DNA of 64,000 nucleotides from Acanthacorydalis orientalis (lineage: Eukaryota > Arthropoda > Insecta > Megaloptera > Corydalidae), in contig CM068313.1 of the NCBI GenBank assembly GCA_034766995.1, positions 37,047,496 through 37,111,495 of the forward strand, written 5' to 3'. The notes below the pieces were generated by a model. That model saw nothing but the letters and a program-made list of their open reading frames with translations, ran no database searches and was not told where the DNA came from. Every line of letters starts with the position of its first letter. Position 1 is the stretch's first letter. Both the position numbers and the translations under genes were made by a program. Of this stretch, positions 13,435-26,346 are shown piece after piece.

Positions 13435-16264
13435 ATGTCCCATTTAGTAAAAATATGTCAAATTGTTGCTAAACGGTCTAGTAACTGTTCTTTCAAATTT
13501 ATTCAACATTCTATACCAGGTAAGATTATAAAAATAAACAGATTTTCAAATTAGGATAATAATTAATATACTTTTTAGGCTGGAAATTTAATACATTACG
13601 CCCATTTAGTGTAAGTAATCTTATAATATTGTATAAATATTAAGTATTGATGCATAAAGTTTATGTTATTTTTGTAATAAATAAAAGAATTATTTTATAT
13701 AACTATTTATTCAACTACTAAAACATTTTTATAAAAGTAAATGTCTACTTATATACTTTTTATATTTTTAAAATGTTAAATGAACTAAATCAATGTCTAT
13801 AAAACCACAATACTCAAATAATATGAAAAATATTGTTTTTTCATTATAGACTATAAATACTCAACCACCAAATCCATCCAAGAATGAAAAACCTAAAGAA
13901 ACTTTTAATAATCGTAATATCTTCTATGGGGTTATATTTTTAACATTAACTTTTGCAGTGGTAAGTAATATATAGCGAGACAATAATATGAAAATAAGGA
14001 AATATTTATTGTAATACTCATTTGTCAAATTCATTTTAGGTATATAAACTAGATTTATTAAAAGACAAAGAAGATGAAACGAAGAAGAAAAGTGAGTTTT
14101 GTGAATTATGCTTATTAAAAGGTTTTGTTTTCTTTTTTAAAAGAAGTATATTTTTTAATATTTTTTGTTACAGAAGTAGTACAGCCTACAAAATTTCCTC
14201 CCGCTTCAGAAAATATACCTAATAAAGTTCCATACTTACTGATTGGTGGTGGAACAGCAAGTTTTGCAGCATTCCGAGCAATTAAATCAAATGATTCAAC
14301 TGCAAAAGTCTTAGTAATTTCAAATGAACAACATTATCCTTATATGCGCCCTCCACTTTCTAAAGAAATATGGGTCAATGAAAATCCATCATTAGCACAA
14401 AAATTGTCTTTTAAACAATGGAATGGTTCAGAAAGAAGGTAAATAGATGGTCATTATTGTGTTATTTAAAATTAATTTAGAAAATGTTTTATTTTGTAAT
14501 TTTTATGAAAAAATATTTTATTTAAGTTTATTTTATGAGCCTGAGGATTTTTATGTTGATTGTGAAAAACTTGATGATTCTCCAAATGGTGGAGTTGCTG
14601 TTGCTCGTGGTTGGAATGTTATCAAAATAGATCCTGTGAAGAGAAAAGTCGTTTTAAATGATGGTTATGAAATTGAATATGAAAAATGTCTTATAGCAAC
14701 AGGTGCAAATCCTAAAAATTTACCGATATTTGAAAATGCTGATGAAGAAATTAAAAAGAAGGTTACTGTATACAGATCAATTCACAATTTCAAAGAACTT
14801 GATAGCATTTATAAGAAGTCAAAAAAAATTACCATTATAGGTGGTGGTTTCTTAGGTAGTGAGTTAGCATGTTCATTAGGTCGAAAAGGTAATGTTTTGA
14901 AGTATTACTAATCACAATTATTTTAATATAGTCTATAATTGAAATTATTTTTTTTTATTAATGACTTTTTGTTAGGTAAAAACGAACAAATGAAAATAAC
15001 ACAAATTTTTCGTGAGAGTGGAAATATGGGTAAAGTATTACCTGAATATTTAAGTTTTTGGACAACAGAGAGAGTAAAAGATGAAGGTGTAGAAGTCATT
15101 CCAAATTGTGAAGTTAAACAAGTGATTTTAGAAAATGGACAGTTAAAACTCAGTTTAAGTGGAAATAAAGAAATAATGACTGATCATGTCATTGTAGCAA
15201 TTGGTGTAAAACCAAATACACAACTCGCTGATACATCTGGACTTGAAGTTGATACAATGCATGGGGGTTTTTTAGTGAACACCGAATTACAAGCTCGTTC
15301 AGATTTATATATTGCAAGTATATTTTACTGACTCCACAGAAATATATTATAAAATTTAATATTCTCTATCTCTTAAACAAAACATATTTATAAATAAAAA
15401 GTTAACTTCAAATGAACATAAATATTTTTCAGTAGTGTTAACACTGAGTATTAATAAAAATTTTTAAATTAAAATTTGAATAAAATTTTTATTTCAGGCT
15501 GGAGATTGTGCTTGTTTTTATGATACTAAACTTGGTCGTCGAAGAGTAGAACATCATGACCATGCTGTGGTCTCAGGTCGTCTTGCAGGAGAAAATATGA
15601 CAGGAGCTGGAAAACCATACTTACATCAATCAATGTTTTGGTCAGATTTAGGTCCTGATGTTGGATACGAAGCAATTGGCATTGTAAATTCATCCCTTCC
15701 AACTGTTGGAGTGTTTGCAAAGGCAACAGGAAAAGATAATCCACAAGGTTGTTTTTTTTTATCAAACTAAAAGCTGTTCGCCCAATATTTGAAAATAATT
15801 TTAATTATTATTATATTTCATAAAAGAATACAATATTTTATAAAACTTATCATTGGCTTGAATTTGTGGTTAAAGTTATATATTTTAAATAATTTTTACA
15901 ACTAACATCATTTAATCTATTTTGTATAAACACTTTTCAGAAATAAAATGAATTATAAAATAATATGTATCATTTACATTTAGGAATTATCACAGCAAAT
16001 GCAGACACTGGTATGCGATCTGAAATTGAAGCTAAATCTGATTCTGTGAAACCAGCATCTGAAAAAGCTAAACTAACAAAACCATTTGATGATGAAGACT
16101 ATGGCAAAGGAGTGATCTTTTATTTGCGTGATAAAAAAGTGGTTGGCATCGTTCTTTGGAATGTTTTTAATAGAATGTCAGTAGCTCGACAAGTTCTTAG
16201 TGAAAATAAAGAATATGATGATTTAAATGAAGTAGCCAAACTATTTAATATTCATGATGAATAA
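13435..16264 (+). CDS. AIFM1: Apoptosis-inducing factor 1, mitochondrial
   Basis: This is a FAD/NADH flavoprotein of the mitochondrial intermembrane space. It is needed for respiratory-chain assembly and, when released, for caspase-independent cell death. Exons are 13435-13519, 13579-13610, 13850-13960, 14040-14091, 14174-14438, 14527-14888, 14976-15313, 15498-15747 and 15984-16264. Phases agree throughout and give 591 aa, close to the 613 of human AIFM1. The first 40 residues are basic and Ser-rich, like a mitochondrial presequence. A membrane anchor lies near residues 62-78. The FAD Rossmann motif IGGGTAS is at 117-123 and the NADH motif GGGFLGS at 287-293. The second FAD block AGDCACFYD starts at 416. 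The C-terminal domain has the family sequence VGYEAIGIV and ends [11 protein letters not shown]. The 15314-15497 intron needs a GC donor. An AATAAA lies at 16287-16292. Confidence 0.97.
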
Positions 16265-17024
16265 CCACAAAAAAAAAACATTAAACAATAAATGGAAGGA
16301 CCTATTGAAATGTTTGGACAAAGGATTAATTTTCATATTCATCAAAAATTGTTTTACAATAGACTAAAGCTCATATTGTACATATTGTTACTTAATTATT
16401 AAATGTGTAGTAAATGAAAATGTAATTCATACACCAAATTATCCTTTTAGATATTTTCATTTTTCTAGGTTTAAAAATATCTAATTTTCTGGAAATGTTT
16501 GTAAATAGAAACAAAAATTAAAAATATATTTCAGTATAAAAACAAACACTAAATAAAACAACATATTTCAAAATACATAACTTCATATTTTTTGCCTAAA
16601 ATTTTGTCGTAAAAAACATGGGGGTGAAGTACAGTTACATTTCAGTACTATTCTGAATCAGAACTATTCATATGTAACAATTTAAAATAAAATAAATTAT
16701 TGATTTATTGTTGTCAAAACAAATACTTTTATGAATTATATTGTGCTATTCTTAATCCCAGGTTATATTTTATAAATAAAACTGTTTTCTTATTCTCTTT
16801 GCTTTTCTCACCTATCATGAACCTAAGAAATGCCAAAGTATTTTTTTAAATTAAGATTATTCAATATCAACTTAAAATACTTTTTTTAAAATTGTTTCCT
16901 TAAAAACGACAATACAAATATTACCTTCTAACATCATTTTTTTAAAATTAATTTATCCCCAAAAAATGACGTCGCTTATTCGATGACGTCGCTTATTTAT
17001 TTAACTTTATAACACGCTGCGTTG

Positions 17025-17049
17025 CAAAAAATAATCTATGGCCGAGAAA

Positions 17050-17123
<74 letters not shown>

Positions 17124-17250
17124 ATGACGTTGACTTATTTATTTAATATTTTTATTGTTTCATTCGGTTATACCTGCACGCTTATAATTGACTAGTGCGA
17201 GCCCAGTGGTTGATGAGCGCAGCAAGTAGGGGCCTAAGAAATACTGACCT
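17025..17250 (+). repeat. Dispersed repeat family R3, copy 1
   Basis: Shares with 44655-44905 the order GCAAAAAATAATCTAT, a (TA)n array, TTTCATTCGGTT, CTTATAATTGA and a GC-richer block containing GAGCGCAGCAAGTAGG. Interrupted and diverged. No protein-coding capacity. Confidence 0.65.
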
Positions 17251-18237
17251 TGTAAAGTATTGTAAATATATTATATATTTTTTATACAAACATTTAAATA
17301 CGCAGTTCTATTAAAATATAAACTTTTCTGAATCAAATGTATGACATATAATTACGCAACATTTTTTTTAGATTAATTAGTATCATACAGAATGAATGAA
17401 TCATTTAACTATTTCTAATACGGTTATGAAAAATAAAAAGTATGTGAATATATAAGAACTCATCGTGGAATTAATAAAAACTTTCACATTAAATAAAACT
17501 ATTATAATTAAATGTGTTTAGGAGTAATGAGGTTATTTTGTTTAAACCACATACGCATTTTTTAATGAAAACTTTGTTAAAAGTCTGTTAAATAAGAAGT
17601 TTAAAGTTAAACATAATTTTTTGTAAGTAATTAGTTGACTTTTGACCTATTGTGTGGGCATATATACACAAATATTCACGTTTGTATGCATGTGTGTATA
17701 TATATATATATATACACACACACACATATGTATACCTTTGTATACACATTATGTAGGTATTCATTAAAATTAAATGAAAGTAAATTTTCCAATGAAAGTA
17801 AATACTTTCAGTCTATAACACAAACACATAATAGTAAATGCTTTATTTTCGCATGCACTTCTAGAAGCATTTACTTTTTTGAATTTATAATAAACTAGGG
17901 GGTTCCGCTCTTTGGTTGCTGCACTCGCCAACCCAAGGGGAAAGCTTTACCGACGCTTGCTAACGTTCGCTTCTTCCCTAACAAATAACAGAAATTAACA
18001 AATTATACACACAAATAATCCGCATAAAATGTAAATCGTAAAAAAAATATTGGAAAGGTTTATAAAAATTAACATAATATAATGTTAAAGTATGTAATAG
18101 TTTTTTTTCTCTACAGCTTCAGTGAATACAATATTTTGAATAAATTTCTTGTCAGTTACACTGAAATCGTATATCATGTGACTGATATCAACCAATCAGA
18201 GAACGAATAAAAGTCACAGTAACGGCGTCATAACTGG

Positions 18238-18238
<1 letters not shown>

Positions 18239-18316
<78 letters not shown>
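18239..18316. repeat. (TA)n microsatellite
   Basis: Uninterrupted TA array of nearly 80 bp in the AIFM1-TCP11L1 intergenic region. Confidence 0.97.
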
Positions 18317-18318
<2 letters not shown>

Positions 18319-18811
18319 GTGAAAATGTTTAACGACGATACAAAAATGCTTAATACGCAGTAATAATTATTCATAACAATATTTAATTAAAAATTAGGAA
18401 CAATATGAATGATATTTGATTGTTTTGAACTATTCGTCCTCTTAAAATCTAACTGATCTAGGATTTCGAACAAATATTAATTATTTTAATGCGTGTGTAT
18501 ATATATATATACACATACATAAAGTGTGCACACTGTTTTAATTCTTATTTGGAAAATCAAACCATTCGACCAAAAAAAATTGGTTAGTTTGGTTTTTGTA
18601 ATAATACCATTAACGTCAAGATTTTTTTTAAAAAAATAGCTTAATTATTTCATTTGCCTTCTTAAAACCGTTTATTGCTTAGTTTTATTTTATTATTTTT
18701 TTTAGACGAAATAGTAATAAGGTATTTATCAACAAATCTAACAAACTATACCGAGTTAGAGATTTATTATCAGAGATTATATCTTATTTGTCCTATGTTT
18801 GTGTACATATT

Positions 18812-18878
<67 letters not shown>

Positions 18879-19822
18879 GTGTGCGTGTGTGAAATTCTTA
18901 TAAAATTGGGCTATTCTTGGGATAACACTAACCACCACTGTAAGATACGGTAATTCGGTATCTATAAATAATACCCATATTGAAATGTTAAACTAACGAT
19001 TATTTCCTACTAACCTACCTATCCATTTTTAGATTCTGTTGCAATTTGTAATAGCAGTCATTAAATTGTGTAAATATAGATATTAGAATTTGTGTTTATT
19101 CATATTCATTCGTTAGAAATACTTTGTAAAACGTTGATACTGTTATCTTTTTAATAAATATTAAGAATGAAGTATAATAAAAAACCGAATTAGAATTAAA
19201 ATTTTCATTTATTATGCAACTTAATTAGAAGTATATAACGTAATTTGTTTTAATGCACCAATCAAATTTAAAACGATAGTATATATAATAAACTTTACAG
19301 GAAAAATAAAATTTTGAAATGCTTATTTTGACACAAAGTTTCACTTTATTTATTTATATATTTAATATGCCAATAAAAAAGACCTTTTAATAATTCAATG
19401 GAGTTTTCAATTTTACTTTCGCTTAAGAAAATATAAATAAATGCAAAATTAATATCAATTCGCATAACGCGTTACTCTGAAATAGAAAGTTATATATATA
19501 TATATATATATATATATACCCATATACATTCGTATTGCATATACATAAAAACATGTAAGGAAAGCTGTATCCCTACTATTTATTTACAAAACAGAAAACA
19601 GCTGATAATTGTCAAGGTGTCTGCGAAAAAAGAGAAGGTGAATTCATCCACATATGTCATTGGATTATAATAGGTAAATTAGTAGTAATAAATATCTTAG
19701 CAAGTTTTTTTATTCGTAATATAAAAATCGTTAATCAAAATGCTCGAAATTAACTAACCTTGTTTGTCCTTGTTTAAAAAGTTCGTTTACCTTCACCCAC
19801 ATAAATATTATTCATAACAAAC

Positions 19823-20991
19823 ATGGATTCATCAAACAAAAAGGATAATGATAAAAAATCTGATAATATTCCGATTCCGGGTTCTGGAAATCGTGCAAGA
19901 AATGATAGTGAATCTTCTGCCTATAGTGAAGAAACAAATAAAAGGTAAATATAATTTTATTTACATATGTATTTCTACTTGATTAGTCATCAGTAAAACA
20001 AAGGATTTATAGACAAAAGACTGCACAGCAGTTTTTTACTGGAATTGTGGGTGCTTCTCCACCAAAGTTTGTATCTTTGGAGGAAATAATGCATGCTGCG
20101 AACGGAATGACCAATATGTCATTGGTCCATGAAATTGCAGTCGATACTGATTTCAAACTCAAACCAGTCGAATTACCAGAAGATAGCATACATAAAAAAG
20201 TGAAAGAAACAATGAAACGTGCATTTTGGGATCTTCTTAAAGAACAGTTATCTGAAGATCCTCCAGATTACAGTCAAGCTTTAGTTTTATTAGAAGACAT
20301 TAAGAAGGTATTTTTTTGTAAATTATTTCATTCATATTCAGAAAATTATTTTGAAATAAGAAATTATATGTTAAACTTTGTTAAAAAGCCTATAGTTTTA
20401 ATATAAATCAATACTATTATTTATATATCTAGCATTTTTCAGAATTTTTATGTCCTATTTGTCTTCTAAGTTATTGATAGAATTTTTAATAGCACTGTTA
20501 TACTAAACAAATAAATAAAATGTTCATGAATTTTTATTTCATAATTATTAAAAAAAATATAGAATGTAATGTCTAACAGTCTGTGTATGAGTATATATAT
20601 ATACACAAAATTTAAGTTAAATTGAATTTAAGTTAAAATTACAATGAATGAATTTCATTTGAAATTAAAGAACCAATCAGAGGCCTGAAACTTCTGTTAC
20701 ATTAATTATTTCCAGTGTTTTCCCTATCCATTTTTTGGTTTATTCGTCATTTTATGTAAAAAGAAAAATATTTATATAAATTTCCTAATCAATATCATCT
20801 TCCTATATTCATATAGTAGTGTGGCTAACTAAAAATATGTTTTAATTTGAAATTTATGCTAGGGCTTATTTGCATTACTTTTACCTCAACATACCAAAAT
20901 TAAGCAGCAGATTAATGAGGTACTTGATACTACACTTATTAAACAACAAGTGGATGCAGGGACTTTGGATTTTAAGGTAATTTATGTATAT

Positions 20992-21040
<49 letters not shown>

Positions 21041-21208
21041 TCTAAATTTATTACTTTTCAAATATCAATACTTTTAGAATTATGCCTCATATGTTACTTC
21101 TGTTATGGCTAAGTTATGTGCTCCAGTCAGGGATGATAAAATAAAGGAACTAACAGAAACAAAAGATGTTCTAGAGACATTCAAAGGAATTTTAGAGGTA
21201 AAAAATCA

Positions 21209-21249
<41 letters not shown>

Positions 21250-22578
21250 CATTTTTTTAGACTTTGGATTTAATGAAATTGGATATGGCAAATTTTGCTA
21301 TTGATATTGCAAGACCTGATATAATTGCACAAAGTGTCGAGTATGAGAGACAAAAGTTTGCAGAGTTTCTTAAAATACAAACTGGTAAATATATTTTATT
21401 TACAGATGCATTAAAATTTATTTTAAAAAAATAATAACACATTACAATTTTTAAGGTAAACTCAAAAATAATATTTTATATTTAAGTTGTAATAAATCTA
21501 ATACAAATAAAAAATATTAATCAAAATATTTAATCAGATTTAATACAACAATATAAATTTAATTAAAGGATATTTATGAAATGTATAAAAATGTTATAGA
21601 TATATAAATAAATAATAGCATATAAAATTGTATTGAATTGATAATTGGTATTTACTTTTTGATTAGATGGACTAGCACAGACTCGTGCATGGTTATCAAG
21701 ACATTTACCAAACGATGTTAATGAGGGTGTGAGCAGTGATGACAGAACAATTCGTATCAGACATTTAACTACACAAATTCTTAGTAATGCATACATGGAG
21801 TTAATGGAATGGAATGATGAAAATGTTTATCCAGAGGTAAAATTAACTGTATTCACTATATATAAACTTGTACATAAATTTCAAGTTATTATTTTTGCAG
21901 ACTATCATGCTAGATGTAGAACGAATTATAGAGTTAAGTCGACGAATTAAAGTTATAATTGTAGCTGGTTCAGCTCTATTACTTGTATTGAGTGCAGCTA
22001 TACAGCTTCAAGGAGATGCAAATTTCAAAGAAAATATTAAAGAACAATTGATGATTTTATTAGAAGATGTCAATACAGAGAACAATGAGTTAGTCATTTT
22101 ATTTTATTTTCATAAATAACTATTTATTTTTTAAAAAATATACTTGATAAAATAATTTATAAGATTGTACAATCAATTTTTAGACCTGTTTTTTCTTGCT
22201 ATTTCTATTCAGTAAATTTTGTTCTCAATTTGTTATGGTTCAGTTATATATATATATATATATATGTATACATATGTAGACTTCAATATATACGGTTAAT
22301 TCATACAATGAGTACCATAAATCTCAAAATCACATATATTGAAATTTAAAACCAATTGGAAAAGTTCTAATTCATCAATGATGTCCTGAGATATTTTGTT
22401 TCATAACTGGCCACAATGAAATCATATAAATGATTGTGACCACATTAACTGAAACTTGAATTCATATAATATGAAATCATATAATTGATTGTGCCCATAT
22501 TAACTGAACAATGATCAAAAACACACATCGAGGTTTACCTCTTTTTCTCTCTCTCTCTCTCTGTATATATATATATAC

Positions 22579-22624
<46 letters not shown>

Positions 22625-23218
22625 GTGTTTATTTTAGACAATTTGATCTTTTTGTTTTAGAGAATTTCAGAATATATTAAAAAATATAGCTGATCAAATG
22701 ATTAAACAAATACATGATTCTTTAAAACTGCATAATTTTAATGCAATTTCACAAGAATTAGAAACATCACTTCGTGGACAAATAAATGAAATATATAATC
22801 AAGATCATAAAATTAGAATGTTAATAGGTATGAAGTAATTCTGTTTTTAATTATTTATGCATATGTGTATATACAAATACATATGTATGTATGTATGTGT
22901 GTATATATATATATATATTTGTATGTAAGTGTTTATTAACAAAATGGATGATGTTTTTCACTTCAATTATGGTTAATTTTTATAGAATTTTCTTTTACCG
23001 AAATGAATATTTTTTTAGGTTCAAGAATTCGGGATTTTCTTCATCAAATAATTTCATCACCAACAGCTGCACCACAAAAATTTCCACCTGGATTATCGTC
23101 ATTCCAAAAAGAACTTACAGTTATTGCAGGAAATTTTCTACGGATAGTTTCTCATAACAGATCTGTCTTTGGGCAATATTACATAGATATTGTAGATGCT
23201 GCTCTTCCATATATTTAA
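19823..23218 (+). CDS. TCP11L1: T-complex protein 11-like protein 1
   Basis: Member of the TCP11 family, helical proteins of poorly defined function that resemble yeast Sok1 and are linked to cAMP signalling in some members. Exons are 19823-19944, 20013-20307, 20863-20976, 21078-21197, 21261-21384, 21667-21836, 21901-22088, 22661-22827 and 23019-23218. Phases agree and give 499 aa, close to human TCP11L1 (509). The Ser/Asp/Lys-rich N-terminus is likely disordered. The family block GASPPKFVSLEEIM starts near residue 52, and the TCP11 domain fills the rest. All nine exons are clean with no frameshift. Poly(TA) begins four bases after the stop codon, so the 3' UTR starts in a microsatellite. An AATAAA lies at 23815-23820. 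No signal peptide or membrane anchor is evident. One hydrophobic stretch (VIIVAGSALLLVLSAAIQL) lies within the helical domain. Confidence 0.95.
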
Positions 23219-23219
23219 T

Positions 23220-23220
23220 T

Positions 23221-23300
<80 letters not shown>
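23220..23300. repeat. (TA)n microsatellite in the TCP11L1 3' UTR
   Basis: About 80 bp of TA, interrupted once by TG. It starts directly after the TCP11L1 stop codon. Confidence 0.97.
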
Positions 23301-23303
<3 letters not shown>

Positions 23304-24266
23304 TCATTCTTATTATTTAGTGATATCAGTTAATACACACTATTTTAACATACTTTTTAATGATATCAAACCTAATTCCCAGAGTTTTAGTTTGTGATTT
23401 ATACTAGGAACATAATTGATATAAAAAATACAACACACTTAAAGTTAATTAAACCATTAATGTTTAACTGAATTATAAAATAGCAAATTTATATGTATTT
23501 TAAGCTAACATTTACACTAACACAATATATGTGCATACTAATTCAGTAAAAAATATATTTGTGTATAATTGTTCCATTATATAAATTTGTTTTCAATTTA
23601 CCCACATATGTGTTTGTTTTGGTATATATGTGTATGTTTGTGTATGTATGCATGGTGTGCCTTAGTGTATGCATGTTTGTTTGTGTTTATGTGTTGGTGT
23701 GTATGTATATGTATGTTGGTTGGTGTATATGTATGTGGGTAGGTGTGTTGTATGTGTATGATTCATAGACCTATCATATTTTACTTAATTGAACTTAAAA
23801 TATTTTCAGATATTAATAAAAGCACACAAATTTTAAGTAAATATTGTTCAATTTATTAATATATTTAAAACAAAGTAAAATCTGATGTAATCAGTAAATA
23901 TTTATTGAATTTTATACCAATGAAGGGTCCTGAGGAGATAGTCATCCTCCCGAGATAATTAAAATATAAAATTGAGCCTTATTTTTTTTAACGATTTATA
24001 AACGTTAACGATTAAAAAACTATTATATATATATATAAATGTATTTTAAAAAATTGAAACATATTTAAAACATCTCTATGTATTTATAAAAATAATATAG
24101 TGAAAAATATATGTGTATCTCTTAAGTCCCTTACTCCATTATCCCTCTAAGTCAATAGGATGAATCCAGTCTTATTTTTTACATACTAAACAACAATAAA
24201 TATCGCTAAAATGAGAAAAATTCAGAAAGAGAATTAAATATACACGAGGATTTCACAGGCAATATG

Positions 24267-24319
<53 letters not shown>

Positions 24320-26292
24320 AATACATAATGAATATATGATTAAAATATTAGTTTTAATATAATAATTGACGAAATAAAGGTGAATCAAAAAAAATCTAAT
24401 AGAATAAAATACTTTTTTTTGTTTAGTAAAAATATTCAAAAAAATTATAAAAATAAATAACAAGTGTTTATTCCTTTATTTTTACTAAAGATAAACGCAT
24501 TGAAAAGAACATTTGTGTTTTAAGAGAAACAATACAAGCGGTTGAAATTATTGAACGATAATAACGAACCCCCGCTCTCTACCCAGCTTGAATGGGGGGA
24601 ACAGGTTCGCAGACCGATAAGAGGTCCCAATCTAAAACTCCGCAGAGTTACCACACATCCTACATAACTTAAAAAGTCACTGGGTAATATCTGGAAACCC
24701 CTTTGCATATGACATTTCCATGGGTATGAGTCTCAAGCCCAGTACCCAGTTCATCAGCGTGCTGGTTAAATGAAACAGCCGACACAACCAACCAGATAAT
24801 AGTTGATTAATATAAAATCAGCAAATTCAGTAACACTTAATCCATATGTCGTAGGCAAGGTCCGACTTTGCCCGGCCGCCGTTACTCAAAGTCCGACTTT
24901 GTCTAGTCAACGTCCGATATAGAACCTCTACTCAGGGTTGTATACCTGCGCTTGGTCGGGTCAAAAAGGGTGAAGGTGATCTAATTTTAATTTTATAAAT
25001 CAAGATATATATAGACTAGTCAAAGTCGGACTTTGCCTACGACATGTGGATTAAATATTACTGAATTTGTTAATTTTATATTAATCAACTACTATCTGGT
25101 TGGTTGTGTCTGCTGTTTCATTACACACATATTCACACATCATACACAAACTAAATTACAATGTAATCTAATTTCTATCAATATTAAGTTATTCATTTTT
25201 TGTTGGTTATTTTCACAAATTTTATTTATAACAATACTATTTCTATTAAATAAATCGTTTATCAAAAATCTTTTATGCAGCACTAGAAACGTTGCTTTTA
25301 TTGAATAAAAATATCATCATAAATTAAAAATAATATTTCCTATTTAAGAAAAATATACAAAAGATCAGTCATATATTGCCTGATATCTTATTCAGAAAAA
25401 TTTACTCTGGTTTAATGGATGGCTCAACAGAATGTTAATTAGTATTGATTCTAGAGTTTTGAGAATATATAATACTACTTATATATTACCATTTATGTAC
25501 TTCATAACGATTTCTTTTATATAAGTTTCAAATTATTTAGATAAATTTATAACTAATAACATGCTCAAACATATTAAATATAGTTTTAACGAGTGACATA
25601 ACTGGTAGTGTTTTAATTCGTCAACAGAATTTTTAGTGTTATTTCTTTTAAAAAAATATAATAAATCGATATTAATATCTGGATAAAAAGACAACTCAAA
25701 AACTAATGTGAAATTTGTATTGTACACATATTTGTTTTTTCAACAAATGTTCCATTTCGTGAGTGAATTTTTTAAATATCATTGATATATCACGATTGTA
25801 TATAATAAATATACAAAGAAAAAGTTTAATGCATTAATATCTTCATTTTTTGCCTGATTTCTTTGAATGTATACATTTTTTACAATATAAATAAATATAA
25901 TTTTATGAATGTACATACCTAATTGACACTCATTTTTTACGAAACATAAAACTGGCACTTTATTCTTTTTTGAAAACTATTTATTTTACTATCGATGATT
26001 GAAAGATGATTGTCTCTCACTTTTAAATTTTAATTCGTACTTACGAAACACTCACGGTACAGTTAAGCCAACGGTCAGAAAACAAACTTTTCAATAATTC
26101 TTTCCAGTCACAAAATATTTGTACTAACTTAATACTTTTATACAACAAATCTTTTATATAATTGCTAGTATCCAGGCTGTAGCTCTTATTATCTGACTGT
26201 TTGGGTTATCAGCAGAATAACTATGTTACATAATACAAAACTTATATGCATTAGTTAAAATATATTTTCTTCCACAGCATATATACACACAC

Positions 26293-26346
<54 letters not shown>

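Larger units (their letters stand above)
16265..19822. other. Intergenic, AT-rich, with dispersed repeats
   Basis: No gene is seen. It holds a doubled TGACGTCGCTTATT motif (about 16967-16997), long (TA)n arrays (17050-17120, 18239-18316, 18823-18875) and a moderately GC-rich repeat segment (17025-17250). A second GC-richer patch at about 17896-17985 (GGGGGTTCCGCTC..., ...GCTTGCTAACGTTCGC) looks like the edge of another dispersed repeat. The last 200 bp should hold the TCP11L1 promoter and 5' UTR. Confidence 0.6.

Noticed and set aside
15526..15765. Minus-strand ORF
   Set aside because: It is the antisense shadow of the AIFM1 exon 15498-15747.
24520..24708. 62-aa minus-strand ORF in the GC-richer patch
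   Set aside because: No recognised motif, no splice context, and it sits beside the foldback element, so it is more likely repeat DNA.
25033..25308. 91-aa plus-strand ORF
   Set aside because: Its first part is the right arm of the inverted repeat and the rest is AT-rich with no protein features.
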